This document shows, in pieces, positions 14,961-24,303 of a stretch of DNA of 24,702 bases (position 1 is its first letter; each line of letters begins with the position of its first letter). The DNA is taken from NCBI GenBank assembly GCA_946481095.1, contig CAMLML010000070.1, forward strand, positions 1 through 24,702, given 5' to 3'. The translations under genes were made by a program, and so were the position numbers. This DNA comes from an uncultured Cellvibrio sp. Lineage in GTDB: Bacteria > Pseudomonadota > Gammaproteobacteria > Pseudomonadales > Cellvibrionaceae. The notes beneath the pieces are model-generated. The model worked only from the letters and a program-made list of their open reading frames with translations. It did no database searches and had not been told where the DNA came from.

Positions 14961-16093
14961 AGTTGGTTATCAATCGTCAGCGAGTGGATTTGCTGGCATC
15001 AAAAACGGGTAACACGACGTTGATGGAAGCTGTCACCTCAATGGGTAATTTTACGGAATCAATTCGCGATGCGGCGCTAACGTTACGCATGGTACCTATT
15101 GGCGATACTTTCCAAAAATTTAAACGCGTGGTGCGCGATACGGCCAAATCTTTGAATAAAGAAATTGAGTTGGAAATTGAAGGTGCAGAAACTGAACTGG
15201 ATAGATCCATGGTGGAAAAATTAAATGATCCGCTGATGCATATTGTGCGCAATGCGATGGATCATGGAATTGAAGCTGTGGAATTACGTCGCAGTCGTGG
15301 TAAACCGGATGCAGGCACCATCAAACTTACGGCGCGCCATGATGCAGGCAATATAGTGATTGGTATTCATGACGATGGAGGTGGTTTGCATGTTGAAAAA
15401 ATTCGCAAAAAAGCGATCAACAACGGTATTATCGATGAAAACCAGCACTACACCGATCAGGAAATTTTCCAACTGATTTTTCATCCGGGTTTATCTACCG
15501 CAGAACAAGTCACGAATTTGTCCGGCCGCGGTGTGGGCATGGATGTGGTGCGCCGCAATATCGAAGAGTTGCAAGGTGGTATTGAAATTGAGAGTGAAGT
15601 GGGTGTTGGTACCTCGTTCAGTATTCGCTTGCCACTGACGCTGGCGATTATCGATGGCTTTCATGTCACTGCTGGTCAAATCGATTTTATCGTTCCACAA
15701 AATACCATTCTCGAATGTGTTGATCTCAATTCGCTGCCACATGTGCAAGGACAAAATTGCGTTAATTTGCGTGGTGACCAGGTTCCTTATATTCGTTTGC
15801 GCGATATTTTTTCTTTGCAAGCCACCGAAAAATCGCGTGAAAAAATTGTAGTGGTGCAGTTTGGCGAAAAGCGTGCAGGCATAGTGGTGGATGAATTGCA
15901 CGGCGAAATACAAACAGTCGTAAAACCTATGGGTCCAATATTTCAAGCGCTCAAGGGTATAGGCGGTTCAAGCTTGTTGGGCACTGGCGCGGTAGCACTG
16001 ATTCTCGACATACCACAACTAATTGGTTTTGCCATCAATCGAGAGCATCTGCGCAACGCCTCATCATTGAATATTCAGGAGCATGCATCATGA
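14951..16093 (+). CDS. cheA: CheA histidine kinase, C-terminal part (P3-P4-P5), in shifted frame
   Basis: 380 residues from TTG at 14951, the first conventional start in this frame; the frame itself opens at 14945. It holds the rest of the P3 dimerisation hairpin (to about residue 80), then the kinase domain with N box (MHIVRNAMDHGIE, 96-108), G1 (HDDGGG, 140-145), F box (IFHPGLSTA) and G2 (GRGVGMDVVR, 192-201). The CheW-like P5 domain begins near IIDGF (233). All ATP-binding boxes are intact, and there is no sign of decay in this half. No RBS precedes TTG, so separate translation would rely on coupling to the TGA of the first half. The stop overlaps the cheW start (ATGA). With the first half it gives about 725 residues, normal for CheA. 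Confidence 0.9.
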   Translation: MIGELVINRQRVDLLASKTGNTTLMEAVTSMGNFTESIRDAALTLRMVPIGDTFQKFKRVVRDTAKSLNKEIELEIEGAETELDRSMVEKLNDPLMHIVRNAMDHGIEAVELRRSRGKPDAGTIKLTARHDAGNIVIGIHDDGGGLHVEKIRKKAINNGIIDENQHYTDQEIFQLIFHPGLSTAEQVTNLSGRGVGMDVVRRNIEELQGGIEIESEVGVGTSFSIRLPLTLAIIDGFHVTAGQIDFIVPQNTILECVDLNSLPHVQGQNCVNLRGDQVPYIRLRDIFSLQATEKSREKIVVVQFGEKRAGIVVDELHGEIQTVVKPMGPIFQALKGIGGSSLLGTGAVALILDIPQLIGFAINREHLRNASSLNIQEHAS

Positions 16094-16599
16094 ATCAGGC
16101 CAGTAAACAAAAAAAACATCACGCCGCGGAGATGACCAAACAATATCTAACTTTTCGTATTGGTCACGAACATTATGGTTTGGAGCTTTCACAAACGCGT
16201 GAAATTATTGAATACAGCGGCATTACCGAAGTGCCTTTAATGCCGAGTTTTTTGCGCGGCGTCATTAATCTACGCGGTGAAGTAGTGCCAGTGATTGATT
16301 TGGCAGTGAGATTGGGCCGCAAACCAATAGAAGTACAAAAACGCACTTGCATCATAGTGGTTGAACTCAACAACAACGAACAAAATCATGTATTGGGCTT
16401 GTTGGCGGATGCGGTGAGTGAAGTGATCGAAATGGATGAAGACAATATTGAAGACGCACCTTCATTTGGTGCGAATATTCGTGCGGAATTTATTCAGGGA
16501 ATCGCCAAGCGAGATGATGAATTTGTTGTACTGCTGGATGCCAACAATACTTTATCAATTCGTGAGTTGGCGCATTTGGTTGAAGCCGAACTGCAATAA
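16090..16599 (+). CDS. cheW: CheW coupling protein
   Basis: 169 residues, one CheW domain that links receptors to CheA. Motifs in order: [16 protein letters not shown] (19-34), [32 protein letters not shown] (the most conserved stretch of the family), [11 protein letters not shown], and [16 protein letters not shown] near the end. A basic His/Lys-rich tail of about 15 residues precedes the domain. The start ATG overlaps the cheA stop by four bases and has AGGAG eight bases upstream. Confidence 0.94.
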   Translation: MNQASKQKKHHAAEMTKQYLTFRIGHEHYGLELSQTREIIEYSGITEVPLMPSFLRGVINLRGEVVPVIDLAVRLGRKPIEVQKRTCIIVVELNNNEQNHVLGLLADAVSEVIEMDEDNIEDAPSFGANIRAEFIQGIAKRDDEFVVLLDANNTLSIRELAHLVEAELQ

Positions 16600-16618
16600 G
16601 TTTCCCCGGAGAATAACC

Positions 16619-18268
16619 ATGTTAAAAAATATGACCTTGAAGTCCAAAATATTGCTTTTGAGTGGTTTGATTGTATTGGGGCTATCAGTGCTTGGATTAT
16701 CCGCCTATATGCAGTTGCGACAATTCAGTGCGATTGTTGATGACACTAATACCCAAGTCTTGAAAAGATCCAACATACTGGATGAAGTCCAGGCAGCTGC
16801 CGTTGAATTTAAAACCCAGGTACAGGAATGGAAAAATATTTTAATTCGTGGCAATAATCCTGAACAGTTTGTTCGTTATTCAGAAGGATTTGCAAAATCC
16901 GAAGCCAGCGTGCAAGCGCATTTGCAAAAAGCATTGGAATTGCAAAAAGAACAAGCGCTGGATACGGCAGCCAGTGAAACCTTGCTCAAAGAACATAATC
17001 AGCTGGGGAAAAATTATCGTGAAGCATTAAAAAATTTTAATCAGGCGGATGCCAATACCGGCAAGGCAGTTGACAAACTGGTGAGTGGAATGGATCGCGA
17101 AACCAGTAAACAAATGGAAGAACTGGCTAACGTGACTTCAGCGGCCTTTGAAGAGTATTTGGTTGAATCGGATAAAAAAACAGAAAAACTTTATGGTGAC
17201 ACGATTCAATTGCTGATGATTATTTGTGTGCTCTCTTCGCTGATCATCATAGGTGTGATGACGATTATTTTTCGCGATTTATTTAAAACTCTCGGGGGTG
17301 AACCTGCCTACACTGCCCATGTAGTGTCACAAGTTGCAGATGGTTATTTGAATATCGATATTCAACTCAAACCCGGCGACCAAAATTCATTATTGGCTAG
17401 TGTCGCTAATATGCGTAAACGATTGGCCGATATTATCGGTGATGTATCCAGTTCGGCCGATGCACTTTCATCAGCAGCAGAAGAAGTCAATGCCACTGCA
17501 CAATCCCTTGCAAAAGGCGCATCAGTGCAAGCGGCCAGTGTTGAAGAGACCTCGGCATCCATGGAAGAAATGTCAGCCTCTATTGCGCAAAATACTGAAA
17601 ACGCAAAAGTCACCGATGCTATGGCCCAAAAAGCATCGCAGGATGCGGCCACAGGTGGCCACGCCATGATGAGTACTATAGAAGCCATGCAAAAAATTGC
17701 GGAGCGCATCAGTGTAATTGATGACATAGCCTATCAAACCAATTTGCTCGCACTGAATGCGGCAATTGAAGCGGGACGTGCAGGTGAACACGGTCGCGGT
17801 TTTGCGGTGGTGGCATCCGAAGTACGTAAATTGGCAGAGCGCAGCCAGGTTGCTGCGCAGGAAATAGGTACGCTCGCTGTTGACACCGTCAAGCGAGCTG
17901 AGGGCGCCGGTAAAATGTTGAATGAAATGGTGCCCGCTATTCGCAAAACAGCTGATCTGGTGCAAGAAATTGCAGCGGCTTCCAACGAACAAAATTCCGG
18001 TGTGTCACAAATCAATGGCGCTATTGCGCAAGTCAATCAAACCTTGCAGCAAAATGCGGCTGCTTCGGAAGAATTAAGTTCGACTTCGGAAGAGATGAGT
18101 ACGCAAGCAATTCGTTTGCAAGAATCCATGACCTATTTCAAATTATTTTCCAGGGAATCACGACAAGTCAGTTATTCCGGGAAATCATCGACATCCAAAT
18201 CCCAAGCTAAAAAGTCTTTGCCATCAAACGACGATGATATAGACAAGAAATTTGTGCAATTTAATTAA
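16619..18268 (+). CDS. Methyl-accepting chemotaxis protein with periplasmic helical sensor (first of tandem pair)
   Basis: 549 residues from ATG at 16619, chosen for GGAG eight bases upstream and because the N-terminus then is a transmembrane helix (11-30); the open frame extends back into cheW. A periplasmic helical sensor (about 35-195) has [12 protein letters not shown] (68-79), a stretch common to one MCP sensor class. The second membrane helix spans about 197-217. After it come [12 protein letters not shown] and a HAMP-like linker. The signalling hairpin has [20 protein letters not shown] and [16 protein letters not shown]. The tail ends [12 protein letters not shown], with no NWETF-type tether. 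The cytoplasmic part is very similar to the next gene while the sensor parts differ, so the pair arose by duplication with sensor exchange or divergence. The ligand is unknown. Confidence 0.93.
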   Translation: MLKNMTLKSKILLLSGLIVLGLSVLGLSAYMQLRQFSAIVDDTNTQVLKRSNILDEVQAAAVEFKTQVQEWKNILIRGNNPEQFVRYSEGFAKSEASVQAHLQKALELQKEQALDTAASETLLKEHNQLGKNYREALKNFNQADANTGKAVDKLVSGMDRETSKQMEELANVTSAAFEEYLVESDKKTEKLYGDTIQLLMIICVLSSLIIIGVMTIIFRDLFKTLGGEPAYTAHVVSQVADGYLNIDIQLKPGDQNSLLASVANMRKRLADIIGDVSSSADALSSAAEEVNATAQSLAKGASVQAASVEETSASMEEMSASIAQNTENAKVTDAMAQKASQDAATGGHAMMSTIEAMQKIAERISVIDDIAYQTNLLALNAAIEAGRAGEHGRGFAVVASEVRKLAERSQVAAQEIGTLAVDTVKRAEGAGKMLNEMVPAIRKTADLVQEIAAASNEQNSGVSQINGAIAQVNQTLQQNAAASEELSSTSEEMSTQAIRLQESMTYFKLFSRESRQVSYSGKSSTSKSQAKKSLPSNDDDIDKKFVQFN

Positions 18269-18307
18269 TATCAATCGGGTCATTCGCCCGTGTTGAAGGA
18301 GAGAGTC

Positions 18308-19933
18308 ATGACAGTCGCAAAGAAAATGATGCTTTTAGTTAGTGCAGGTCTGATTGGTATAATCATACTGGCTGCTGCTGCACAGATGCAAATCAATAAA
18401 GTGTTTGAGCAGACGAATTACAGCAATGAGGATGTCATACCCAGTATGAACTTGTTGTCACTTATTCAGAACAACATCTATCGCACACGAATTCGCCTCA
18501 ATCGCCACGTATTAAACACAGATACTTCACAGTCAAAGAAACTGGAAGAAAGCATGAATGCAGCAATTGCCAAAGTCAGAGAAGGATTTAAAGATTATGA
18601 AAAGTTTTTATCTGATGAAAAAGACAGAGACTTACTTAAAATCGATATTGAGGCATTCGAAAAATATGTGAAGCACATACCTGCAATTATTGCTGTTTCG
18701 GAAAAAAATCAATTAGAAGAAGCGCGCGATTTAATGGAGTTGGCTACCCCTGACGCCATGGCTGCTTCGGCGGCAATAGAAAACCACGATGTCTACAAGA
18801 TTGAGATTGCGAATAATGCCAAAAATCATGCATTGAAAACTAAAGATTTCGCTGCATTAATTTCAATTGTTATCGCCAGTATTACCCTGGCCTCTATTGC
18901 CATCATCGGATTTTTCATCACCCGCAATTTGTTAAAACAACTTGGCGGCGAGCCGGATTATGCGGCGGCGGTTGTGTCGCGAATTGCCAAGGGTGATTTA
19001 AGTCAGGAAGTCAAAGTCAAAACCGGTGATTCCACCAGCATGCTGGCATCGATTCGTGAAATGTCACAAACACTGTCGCAAATTTTAGGCGAAGTGCGCA
19101 GCTCGGCAGATGCACTGGCATCGGCATCAGAGGAAGTGAATGCAACCGCGCAATCTCTGGCAAAAGGGGCATCGGTTCAAGCTGCCAGTGTGGAGGAAAC
19201 TTCCGCGTCAATGGAAGAAATGTCTGCATCGATTATGCAAAATAATGAAAACGCCAGTGTAACTGATGGCATGGCCCAAAAAGCCGCAGCAGATGCTGCA
19301 ACCGGTGGTACTGCGGTTGCCAGTACAGTTGAAGCCATGCAAAAAATTGCGGATCGCATCAGCGTGATTGATGACATTGCTTATCAAACCAATTTGCTCG
19401 CATTGAACGCTGCGATTGAAGCGGGTCGTGCAGGTGAACACGGTCGTGGTTTTGCGGTGGTGGCATCCGAAGTGCGCAAATTGGCAGAGCGCAGTCAAAT
19501 TGCGGCGCAGGAAATCGGTTCGCTGGCCAGTGAAACTGTGAACAAAGCGGATAACGCCGGAAAATTATTACAGGAAATGGTGCCCAGTATTCGCAAAACG
19601 GCGGATCTGGTGCAGGAAATTTCGGCAGCGTCATCTGAACAGACAGCAGGTGTGAATCAAATCAATGCGGCTATAGGGCAAGTGAGTCAAACCATGCAAC
19701 AAAACGCGGCTGCTGCAGAAGAATTAAGCTCTACTTCGGAAGAATTAAGTTCGCAAGCGCTGCGTCTGCAAGAATCAATTAGCTATTTCGTTTTGTCGCA
19801 GGAGGATAATCGACATACAAGATCCAGTCGAAACTTGAACCCTGCGCCGACAAAACGTCAGACGAGAAACGTCGCAAAAGAGAATACCTTAACCGATGAT
19901 GATTTGGATAAGGACTTCGTTAGATTCAGTTAG
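18308..19933 (+). CDS. Methyl-accepting chemotaxis protein with 4-helix-bundle-type sensor (second of tandem pair)
   Basis: 541 residues from ATG at 18308, which has AAGGAGA seven bases upstream; an in-frame TTG at 18290 lies before this RBS. First membrane helix about 8-26. The periplasmic region, with [20 protein letters not shown] (about 46-65), fits a 4HB_MCP bundle. Second helix at [19 protein letters not shown], then [12 protein letters not shown] and a HAMP-like linker. The signalling core matches the previous MCP almost word for word. The tail ends [12 protein letters not shown], nearly the same as its neighbour's. The ligand is unknown. Confidence 0.93.
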   Translation: MTVAKKMMLLVSAGLIGIIILAAAAQMQINKVFEQTNYSNEDVIPSMNLLSLIQNNIYRTRIRLNRHVLNTDTSQSKKLEESMNAAIAKVREGFKDYEKFLSDEKDRDLLKIDIEAFEKYVKHIPAIIAVSEKNQLEEARDLMELATPDAMAASAAIENHDVYKIEIANNAKNHALKTKDFAALISIVIASITLASIAIIGFFITRNLLKQLGGEPDYAAAVVSRIAKGDLSQEVKVKTGDSTSMLASIREMSQTLSQILGEVRSSADALASASEEVNATAQSLAKGASVQAASVEETSASMEEMSASIMQNNENASVTDGMAQKAAADAATGGTAVASTVEAMQKIADRISVIDDIAYQTNLLALNAAIEAGRAGEHGRGFAVVASEVRKLAERSQIAAQEIGSLASETVNKADNAGKLLQEMVPSIRKTADLVQEISAASSEQTAGVNQINAAIGQVSQTMQQNAAAAEELSSTSEELSSQALRLQESISYFVLSQEDNRHTRSSRNLNPAPTKRQTRNVAKENTLTDDDLDKDFVRFS

Positions 19934-19942
19934 GTAACTGTC

Positions 19943-20758
19943 ATGGATAATGCAGTTCTGGTACCCAGTGATAAAGAATTCCAACTTTTCCAAAAACTGA
20001 TTGAAGAAAAATTGGGAATTTTTTTACCGGCACAAAAAAAAGCACTATTAAGCAATCGCTTGTGGAAGCGATTGCAGGCTTGTGGATTAAATCGTTTCAG
20101 TGATTATTATCAATTGATTCTTAGCCCGTCGGGTAAACAGGAATTAAGCAAGGCACTGGAGTTAATTACTACCAATGAAACTTATTTTTTTCGCGAGCAA
20201 AAACATTTTGATTATATGCGCGAAGCAATTTTGCCAAGGTTTGGCCCTGGAAAAAACTTTCGTGTTTGGAGTGCGGCTGCATCGACAGGCGAAGAACCCT
20301 ATAGCATCGCCATGTTGTTAAAGGATGCGTGTCAATCGGATTGGGAACTGTTATGTTCAGATGTCAATTCATCGGTTATCGAGCAAGCCAAACGGGGCGT
20401 TTACCCCGAGATACGTGTTCAACATATACCCGAGACCTATTTGCGCCGTTTTTGTCGCAAAGGTATTAATGCCCAAACAGGTTATGTTCGTGTCAATGCA
20501 GAAATCAGACAAGCAGTGAATTTTTTTACTTTGAATCTGCATGAAAAATTTCCGGATATTGGAAAATTTCATTTGGTTTTTTTGCGTAACGTGTTGATCT
20601 ATTTTGAGAATGACAACAAAACCAAAATTCTTGAACGAATTGCGGATGTGCTACACCCTGGCGGAATTTTATTTGTAGGTCATTCCGAAAGCTTGCATGG
20701 ATTGAGCTCGCGATTTGTGCCGATTAAACCAGCTATTTATCGATTGGCAGATAGTTAA
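19943..20758 (+). CDS. cheR: CheR MCP methyltransferase
   Basis: 271 residues, full length. It transfers methyl groups from SAM to receptor glutamates. The N-terminal helical domain (1-70) is followed by ITTNETYFFRE (75-85), the CheR signature. The SAM site is FRVWSAAASTGEEPYSIAML (106-125). Further motifs are FLRNVLIYFENDNK and GGILFVGHSESL. It has no TPR tail. It starts 9 bases after the tandem MCPs and is followed after 2 bases by cheD. Together with CheB and CheD it forms the adaptation set. Confidence 0.95.
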   Translation: MDNAVLVPSDKEFQLFQKLIEEKLGIFLPAQKKALLSNRLWKRLQACGLNRFSDYYQLILSPSGKQELSKALELITTNETYFFREQKHFDYMREAILPRFGPGKNFRVWSAAASTGEEPYSIAMLLKDACQSDWELLCSDVNSSVIEQAKRGVYPEIRVQHIPETYLRRFCRKGINAQTGYVRVNAEIRQAVNFFTLNLHEKFPDIGKFHLVFLRNVLIYFENDNKTKILERIADVLHPGGILFVGHSESLHGLSSRFVPIKPAIYRLADS

Positions 20759-20760
20759 CT

Positions 20761-21255
20761 ATGCAAGCCTATAAAAAACCTTTAATGACCATTCATCCAG
20801 GTGATTGGTATTTTGGTGATGATTTCGCGAAGCTGCATACGATTTTAGGTTCTTGTGTCGCTATCACTGTTTGGCATCCGTCATTACGAATTGGTGGTAT
20901 GTGCCATTATTTATTATCGCGACCATCAGCCGCGCATTTAAAAATTTCGCGGGAAATAAAAAATGATTTTCGCTATGCCAGCCTGGTGCTAAAAGAAATG
21001 AAAAAAACCATGATTTATTACGGCAAGATGCAAGATTATCAGATAGGACTTTTTGGTGGTGGTGATATGTTTCCAACATCAAATTTGCCGTCTATAGGTG
21101 CCGAAAATATTGCTTATGCAAAGCGCTGGCTTCAACAAGAAAATCTGCAGTCGATAAAAACGGATGTTGGTGGAAGTATTTCGCGTTCGCTGATGTTAAT
21201 TGTGCCCACAGGCGAAATACAGATGAAACACTATGTCATGAATCAGTGTGACTGA
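20761..21255 (+). CDS. cheD: CheD receptor glutamine deamidase
   Basis: 164 residues. CheD deamidates receptor glutamines and can modulate receptors directly. The catalytic pair is Cys32 (ILGSCVAITVWHP) and His49 (GGMCHYLL), with the 17-residue spacing of the family, and Thr27 just ahead of the Cys. FGGGDMFP and VGGSISRSLMLIVPTGEI complete the fold. No CheC gene, its usual partner in some species, is seen here. ATG follows the cheR stop by two bases; no strong RBS is present, so coupling with cheR is likely. Confidence 0.93.
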   Translation: MQAYKKPLMTIHPGDWYFGDDFAKLHTILGSCVAITVWHPSLRIGGMCHYLLSRPSAAHLKISREIKNDFRYASLVLKEMKKTMIYYGKMQDYQIGLFGGGDMFPTSNLPSIGAENIAYAKRWLQQENLQSIKTDVGGSISRSLMLIVPTGEIQMKHYVMNQCD

Positions 21256-21267
21256 GTTGAGTAGATT

Positions 21268-22317
21268 ATGACAATTAATGTTCTGATAGTGGATGATTCA
21301 GCCGTAGTGCGTCAGGTATTGACCAGCGTATTAAACGAAGCGCCTGATATAAATGTCTATGCAACAGCATCAGACCCAATATTTGCGCAAACACAAATGC
21401 AAAAAAAATGGCCAGATGTGGTGGTGCTGGATATTGAAATGCCACGCATGGATGGGCTGACATTTTTGCGTCAATTAATGAATGAACAGCCAACACCAGT
21501 CATTATTTGTTCATCACTTGCTGAAAAAGGCGCTGAATTAACCCTGCAAGCATTGGCTGCCGGTGCAATTGATATAATCACCAAGCCTCAATTAGGCGTG
21601 AAAGATTTTTTACTGGAGGCCAAACATTTAATTTGGCAAACCGTTCGTGCAGCAGCAGGCGCGCATTTGGGGCGCGCGAAGAAAACAGAGACTAAAAACT
21701 CACTGGTCAACGTAAAAAATTCAGCGGTTGATTTGGTGGCTATGACCAGTACTACTGACAGTATTATTGTGATTGGTACATCAACTGGTGGTACGCAAGC
21801 GTTGGAAGAAATTTTAAGTAAAACACCACGTACTTGCCCTGGCATTGCGGTGGTGCAACATATGCCAGAAAAATTTACTGCTGCATTTGCCAGCCGCTTA
21901 AACAGTTTGTGTGATGTCGAGGTAAAAGAAGCCGAATCCGGTGATCGTTTAATTTCCGGACGAGTATTGATTGCACCGGGAGGGCATCATCTCGAAGTGC
22001 AGCGTTCGGGCGCGCAATATATTGCAAAAGTATTTCGTGGCCCGAGTGTCAATCGCCATTGTCCTTCGGTTGATGTGTTATTTCGTTCAGCTGCGCGTGC
22101 TGCAGGTCAAAATGCTATGGGCATTATCATGACGGGTATGGGGGATGATGGTGCGCGGGGATTGTTGGAAATGCGGCAAGCGGGCTGCAGAACCATAGCG
22201 CAGGATGAACAATCCTGTGTGGTATTTGGCATGCCAAAAGAGGCCATTCAATTGGGGGCAGCAAAAGAAGTTATGCCTCTCTCACAAATTTCGATTGTGC
22301 TGGGAGGCAAGTTATGA
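21268..22317 (+). CDS. cheB: CheB methylesterase/deamidase response regulator
   Basis: 349 residues: receiver domain (1-120, Asp10, phospho-acceptor Asp55 in [13 protein letters not shown], Lys106 in TKPQ), a linker (135-163), then the methylesterase domain. The catalytic triad is visible: Ser172 in GTSTGG, His198 in VQHMPEKF, Asp294 in [10 protein letters not shown]. The enzyme removes methyl groups from receptors when phosphorylated by CheA. The stop overlaps the next gene (ATGA). Confidence 0.95.
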   Translation: MTINVLIVDDSAVVRQVLTSVLNEAPDINVYATASDPIFAQTQMQKKWPDVVVLDIEMPRMDGLTFLRQLMNEQPTPVIICSSLAEKGAELTLQALAAGAIDIITKPQLGVKDFLLEAKHLIWQTVRAAAGAHLGRAKKTETKNSLVNVKNSAVDLVAMTSTTDSIIVIGTSTGGTQALEEILSKTPRTCPGIAVVQHMPEKFTAAFASRLNSLCDVEVKEAESGDRLISGRVLIAPGGHHLEVQRSGAQYIAKVFRGPSVNRHCPSVDVLFRSAARAAGQNAMGIIMTGMGDDGARGLLEMRQAGCRTIAQDEQSCVVFGMPKEAIQLGAAKEVMPLSQISIVLGGKL

Positions 22318-23531
22318 CTTCAATTTCAAAAATAAGCATACTGGTAACCGATGACAGCCTCACACAGCGTGAATACACCAAAGCCTTGTGTCATGAACTG
22401 GGTGTGGAATCTTTATTTGACGCAGCCAATGGTGTGGATGCATTACAATTTCTTGATAAGAAAAAAGTCAATGTAATAGTGATTGATTTGGAAATGCCGA
22501 TCATGGATGGCGTTGAATTAATTCGTTCAATTGCGCAAAAAAAAATAAATAGCAGTGTCATTATTCTCAGTGCCAAAGATCCTATTTTAATTTCCAGTGT
22601 CGGTACTATGGCTGAGGCTGATGGTTTGAATGTGTTGGGTACTTTTCAAAAACCATTATTACTGGATGCACTCGAATGCAGTTTGTTGCGTTTTATTCAA
22701 GACGAAAAAGAAGCCGCTGCTCCGAAAAAAAATAGTGGTGCTGAAGTCACTGCAGTGGAGTTGGGCCAGGCATTGGCGAACAATCAATTAACGCTGGCCT
22801 TTCAACCCAAGGTAACTTTGCAGGGATTTATTTTACGCGGTGTGGAAGCCCTGGCTCGTTGGCCACATCCCACCAAGGGTATGATTTCGCCGGTATCGTT
22901 TATTCAGTTGGCAGAACGTCATGGAATGATCGATTTATTAACCCGTCATTTATTGGAACAGGCGCTGCATCAGAAAAAACTTTGGCAACAACAGGGTTTG
23001 CGTTTTCATCTGGCTTTTAATTTATCGCCTTTGTCTTTGGCTGACGCTGAAATGGTTGATTGGATTTGCAAACTGGCTGAACAATATGATGTGCCCACCA
23101 GTGAAATTATTTTGGAAATTACTGAAAACGCATTGTTGGGAGAATTGGCCAGCGCAATTCGTACCCTCGCACGTTTGCGTTTAAAAGGATTTCGTATTGC
23201 AATAGATGATTACGGTACCGGCTTCGCCAACGCACAACAATTATCGCGCGTGCCTGCCACAGAATTAAAAATTGATCGATCACTGGTAGATCGTGTTGCT
23301 ACCCGACCTCAACAACGCACTATTTTGGCCAGCACCATCAGTCTTGCCAGAAATTTAAATCTTTCAACCGTCGCTGAAGGGGTAGAAACAGAAGAAGATT
23401 TCAAGATATTGCTCGAATTGGGCGTGGATCAAGTACAGGGCTACTTCGTTTCCAAGCCTCTGTTCCCGGATGACTTGTTGAATTGGATTAAAACAGGCCT
23501 GAGCCAATTCCGTCGTCAGCAATCAGAATGA
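22314..23531 (+). CDS. Receiver-EAL response regulator (cyclic-di-GMP phosphodiesterase)
   Basis: 405 residues: a receiver domain (1-125, Asp13-Asp14, phospho-acceptor Asp58 in [10 protein letters not shown], Lys113 in FQKP) joined to an EAL domain (about 145-400). The catalytic set looks complete: Glu178 (VEALARW), Asn236 (FNLSP), Glu268 (LEITEN), Asp298-Asp299 (IDDYGTG), Lys319 (LKIDRS), Glu355 (AEGVE) and Gln375 (QGYF). It should therefore hydrolyse cyclic-di-GMP, probably under control of CheA phosphorylation. The architecture is that of RocR/PvrR-type regulators. It starts inside the cheB stop (ATGA) with GGGAGG upstream, so it is a true last member of the chemosensory operon rather than a neighbour. 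This ties the pathway to cyclic-di-GMP levels. Confidence 0.94.
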   Translation: MTSISKISILVTDDSLTQREYTKALCHELGVESLFDAANGVDALQFLDKKKVNVIVIDLEMPIMDGVELIRSIAQKKINSSVIILSAKDPILISSVGTMAEADGLNVLGTFQKPLLLDALECSLLRFIQDEKEAAAPKKNSGAEVTAVELGQALANNQLTLAFQPKVTLQGFILRGVEALARWPHPTKGMISPVSFIQLAERHGMIDLLTRHLLEQALHQKKLWQQQGLRFHLAFNLSPLSLADAEMVDWICKLAEQYDVPTSEIILEITENALLGELASAIRTLARLRLKGFRIAIDDYGTGFANAQQLSRVPATELKIDRSLVDRVATRPQQRTILASTISLARNLNLSTVAEGVETEEDFKILLELGVDQVQGYFVSKPLFPDDLLNWIKTGLSQFRRQQSE

Positions 23532-23560
23532 GCATGTAACCGGTTATAGCGAAAACTTAT

Positions 23561-23583
23561 TCAACTTTATGCGCCAATATAAA
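23561..23583 (+). repeat. 23-bp leader box, copy 1 (second copy at 24212-24234)
   Basis: An identical 23-base block begins TCAACTTTATGCGCC and ends AATATAAA; the two copies lie 651 bp apart, each 140-163 bp before the ATG of one of the paralogous genes. It is followed in both by an AT-rich stretch and then by (A)CCAATA..GTTGGC and CTTTC-ATTTA. The TATAAA could be a -10 box, but no conserved -35 fits. The rest of 23532-23560 contains only the palindrome TAACCGGTTA (23537-23546), partly kept in copy 2 as AACCGG. Confidence 0.75.
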
Positions 23584-23652
23584 ATATTTAAATCAAGCAG
23601 AATCGACCAATAGTGTTGGCAAACTTTCCATTTACTCTAATTCATACGAGAA

Positions 23653-23691
23653 TGTGACTTAATTCACATTTTTATTGTGAATTAAGTCACA
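23653..23691. promoter_or_regulatory. Paired CRP-like palindromes / 16-bp perfect stem-loop, copy 1
   Basis: TGTGACTTAATTCACA (23653-23668) and its exact reverse complement TGTGAATTAAGTCACA (23676-23691) are separated by 7 T-rich bases. Each 16-mer also matches TGTGA-N6-TCACA, the CRP/Vfr-type consensus, so this is either two operators with centres 23 bp apart or a strong RNA hairpin. It ends 32 bases before the ATG at 23724. The equivalent structure occurs before the paralogous gene at 24304-24342 with a different sequence. Confidence 0.7.
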
Positions 23692-23723
23692 GACAAACAT
23701 TCTTGCGCCAGCAACGGGGTCAC

Positions 23724-24065
23724 ATGACAGAGTCTAATAATTCCAATAAGCCTTCAGACCAATTATCCAACTTGACTGATCGATGGTCCCGGATGCACAA
23801 GCTGACAAGTTCTTCAGGGCATCAGTTTGTGAGCCGGCAAAAAGAGAATGCGATCCCCAAATATCTAAGCAGATTACTCACCAAAGAGCAGCAATCATCA
23901 CTGAATCTTTTGGAGATTTTTGGCTGGCGAGTATGGTTTGTGCGCCGCCCTCTGTTCGGCAAACCCAAAATTATGATTCAACACGAAGCGTCAGGGGTTT
24001 ATGCGCTACTGACAGAAGATGGCAACGTTGATATGGAGCCCGATTTTCCCATGCGTCGCGATTAG
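23724..24065 (+). CDS. Small protein of unknown function, first of a tandem paralogous pair
   Basis: 113 residues from ATG at 23724, chosen because both paralogs share GGGG(C)TCAC immediately before ATG-ACA; the in-frame TTG at 23703 is rejected. The N-terminus (1-40) is Ser/Asn/Lys-rich and probably disordered. Then comes RQKENAIPKYLSRLLTKEQQ, and a conserved core LEIFGWRVWFVRRPLFGKP followed by IQHEASGVYALLTEDGNVD. No signal peptide or catalytic motif. Proteins with an FGW-x-FVRRPLF core followed by a short beta-rich segment occur as uncharacterised proteins in gammaproteobacteria; I cannot name the family. It sits between the chemosensory operon and its own paralog, with a terminator after it. 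Confidence 0.8.
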   Translation: MTESNNSNKPSDQLSNLTDRWSRMHKLTSSSGHQFVSRQKENAIPKYLSRLLTKEQQSSLNLLEIFGWRVWFVRRPLFGKPKIMIQHEASGVYALLTEDGNVDMEPDFPMRRD

Positions 24066-24150
24066 CCGAACTTCCGTTTGATTACGGTTGCAGGTTGGTC
24101 ACCACACCGGGATTATCACATCCAACCAGCCTCACAAAATCTGTTAAATC

Positions 24151-24185
24151 AAAAAGCCGATCGAGAAAAATAAGATCGGCTTTTT
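24151..24185 (+). terminator. Intrinsic terminator after the first small paralog
   Basis: A 12-bp perfect stem (24151-24162 with 24174-24185, core AGCCGATC/GATCGGCT) encloses an 11-base A-rich loop and is followed by a T tract. The A run on the left makes it potentially bidirectional. It separates the two paralogous genes, so each is its own transcription unit. Confidence 0.9.
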
Positions 24186-24211
24186 TGTTAAAGATCCTCC
24201 AAACAACCGGG

Positions 24212-24234
24212 TCAACTTTATGCGCCAATATAAA
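24212..24234 (+). repeat. 23-bp leader box, copy 2
   Basis: Identical over 23 bases to 23561-23583. It is followed by the same order of elements (AT-rich run, CCAATA-AAGTTGGC, CTTTCTATTTA, palindrome pair, GGGG-TCAC-ATG), which shows that whole leader-plus-gene units were duplicated. Confidence 0.75.
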
Positions 24235-24303
24235 TTTTTTAAATCAAACAAACCCAACCAATAAAGTTGGCGAGCTTTCTATTTATTGAAAACTGTACAA
24301 AAA

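Noticed and set aside
15491..15946. 151-codon frame antisense to cheA
   Set aside because: Shadow of the intact kinase and P5 domains.
16436..16618. 61 extra codons at the start of the second MCP
   Set aside because: Overlaps cheW in another frame; the RBS and the membrane helix place the start at 16619.
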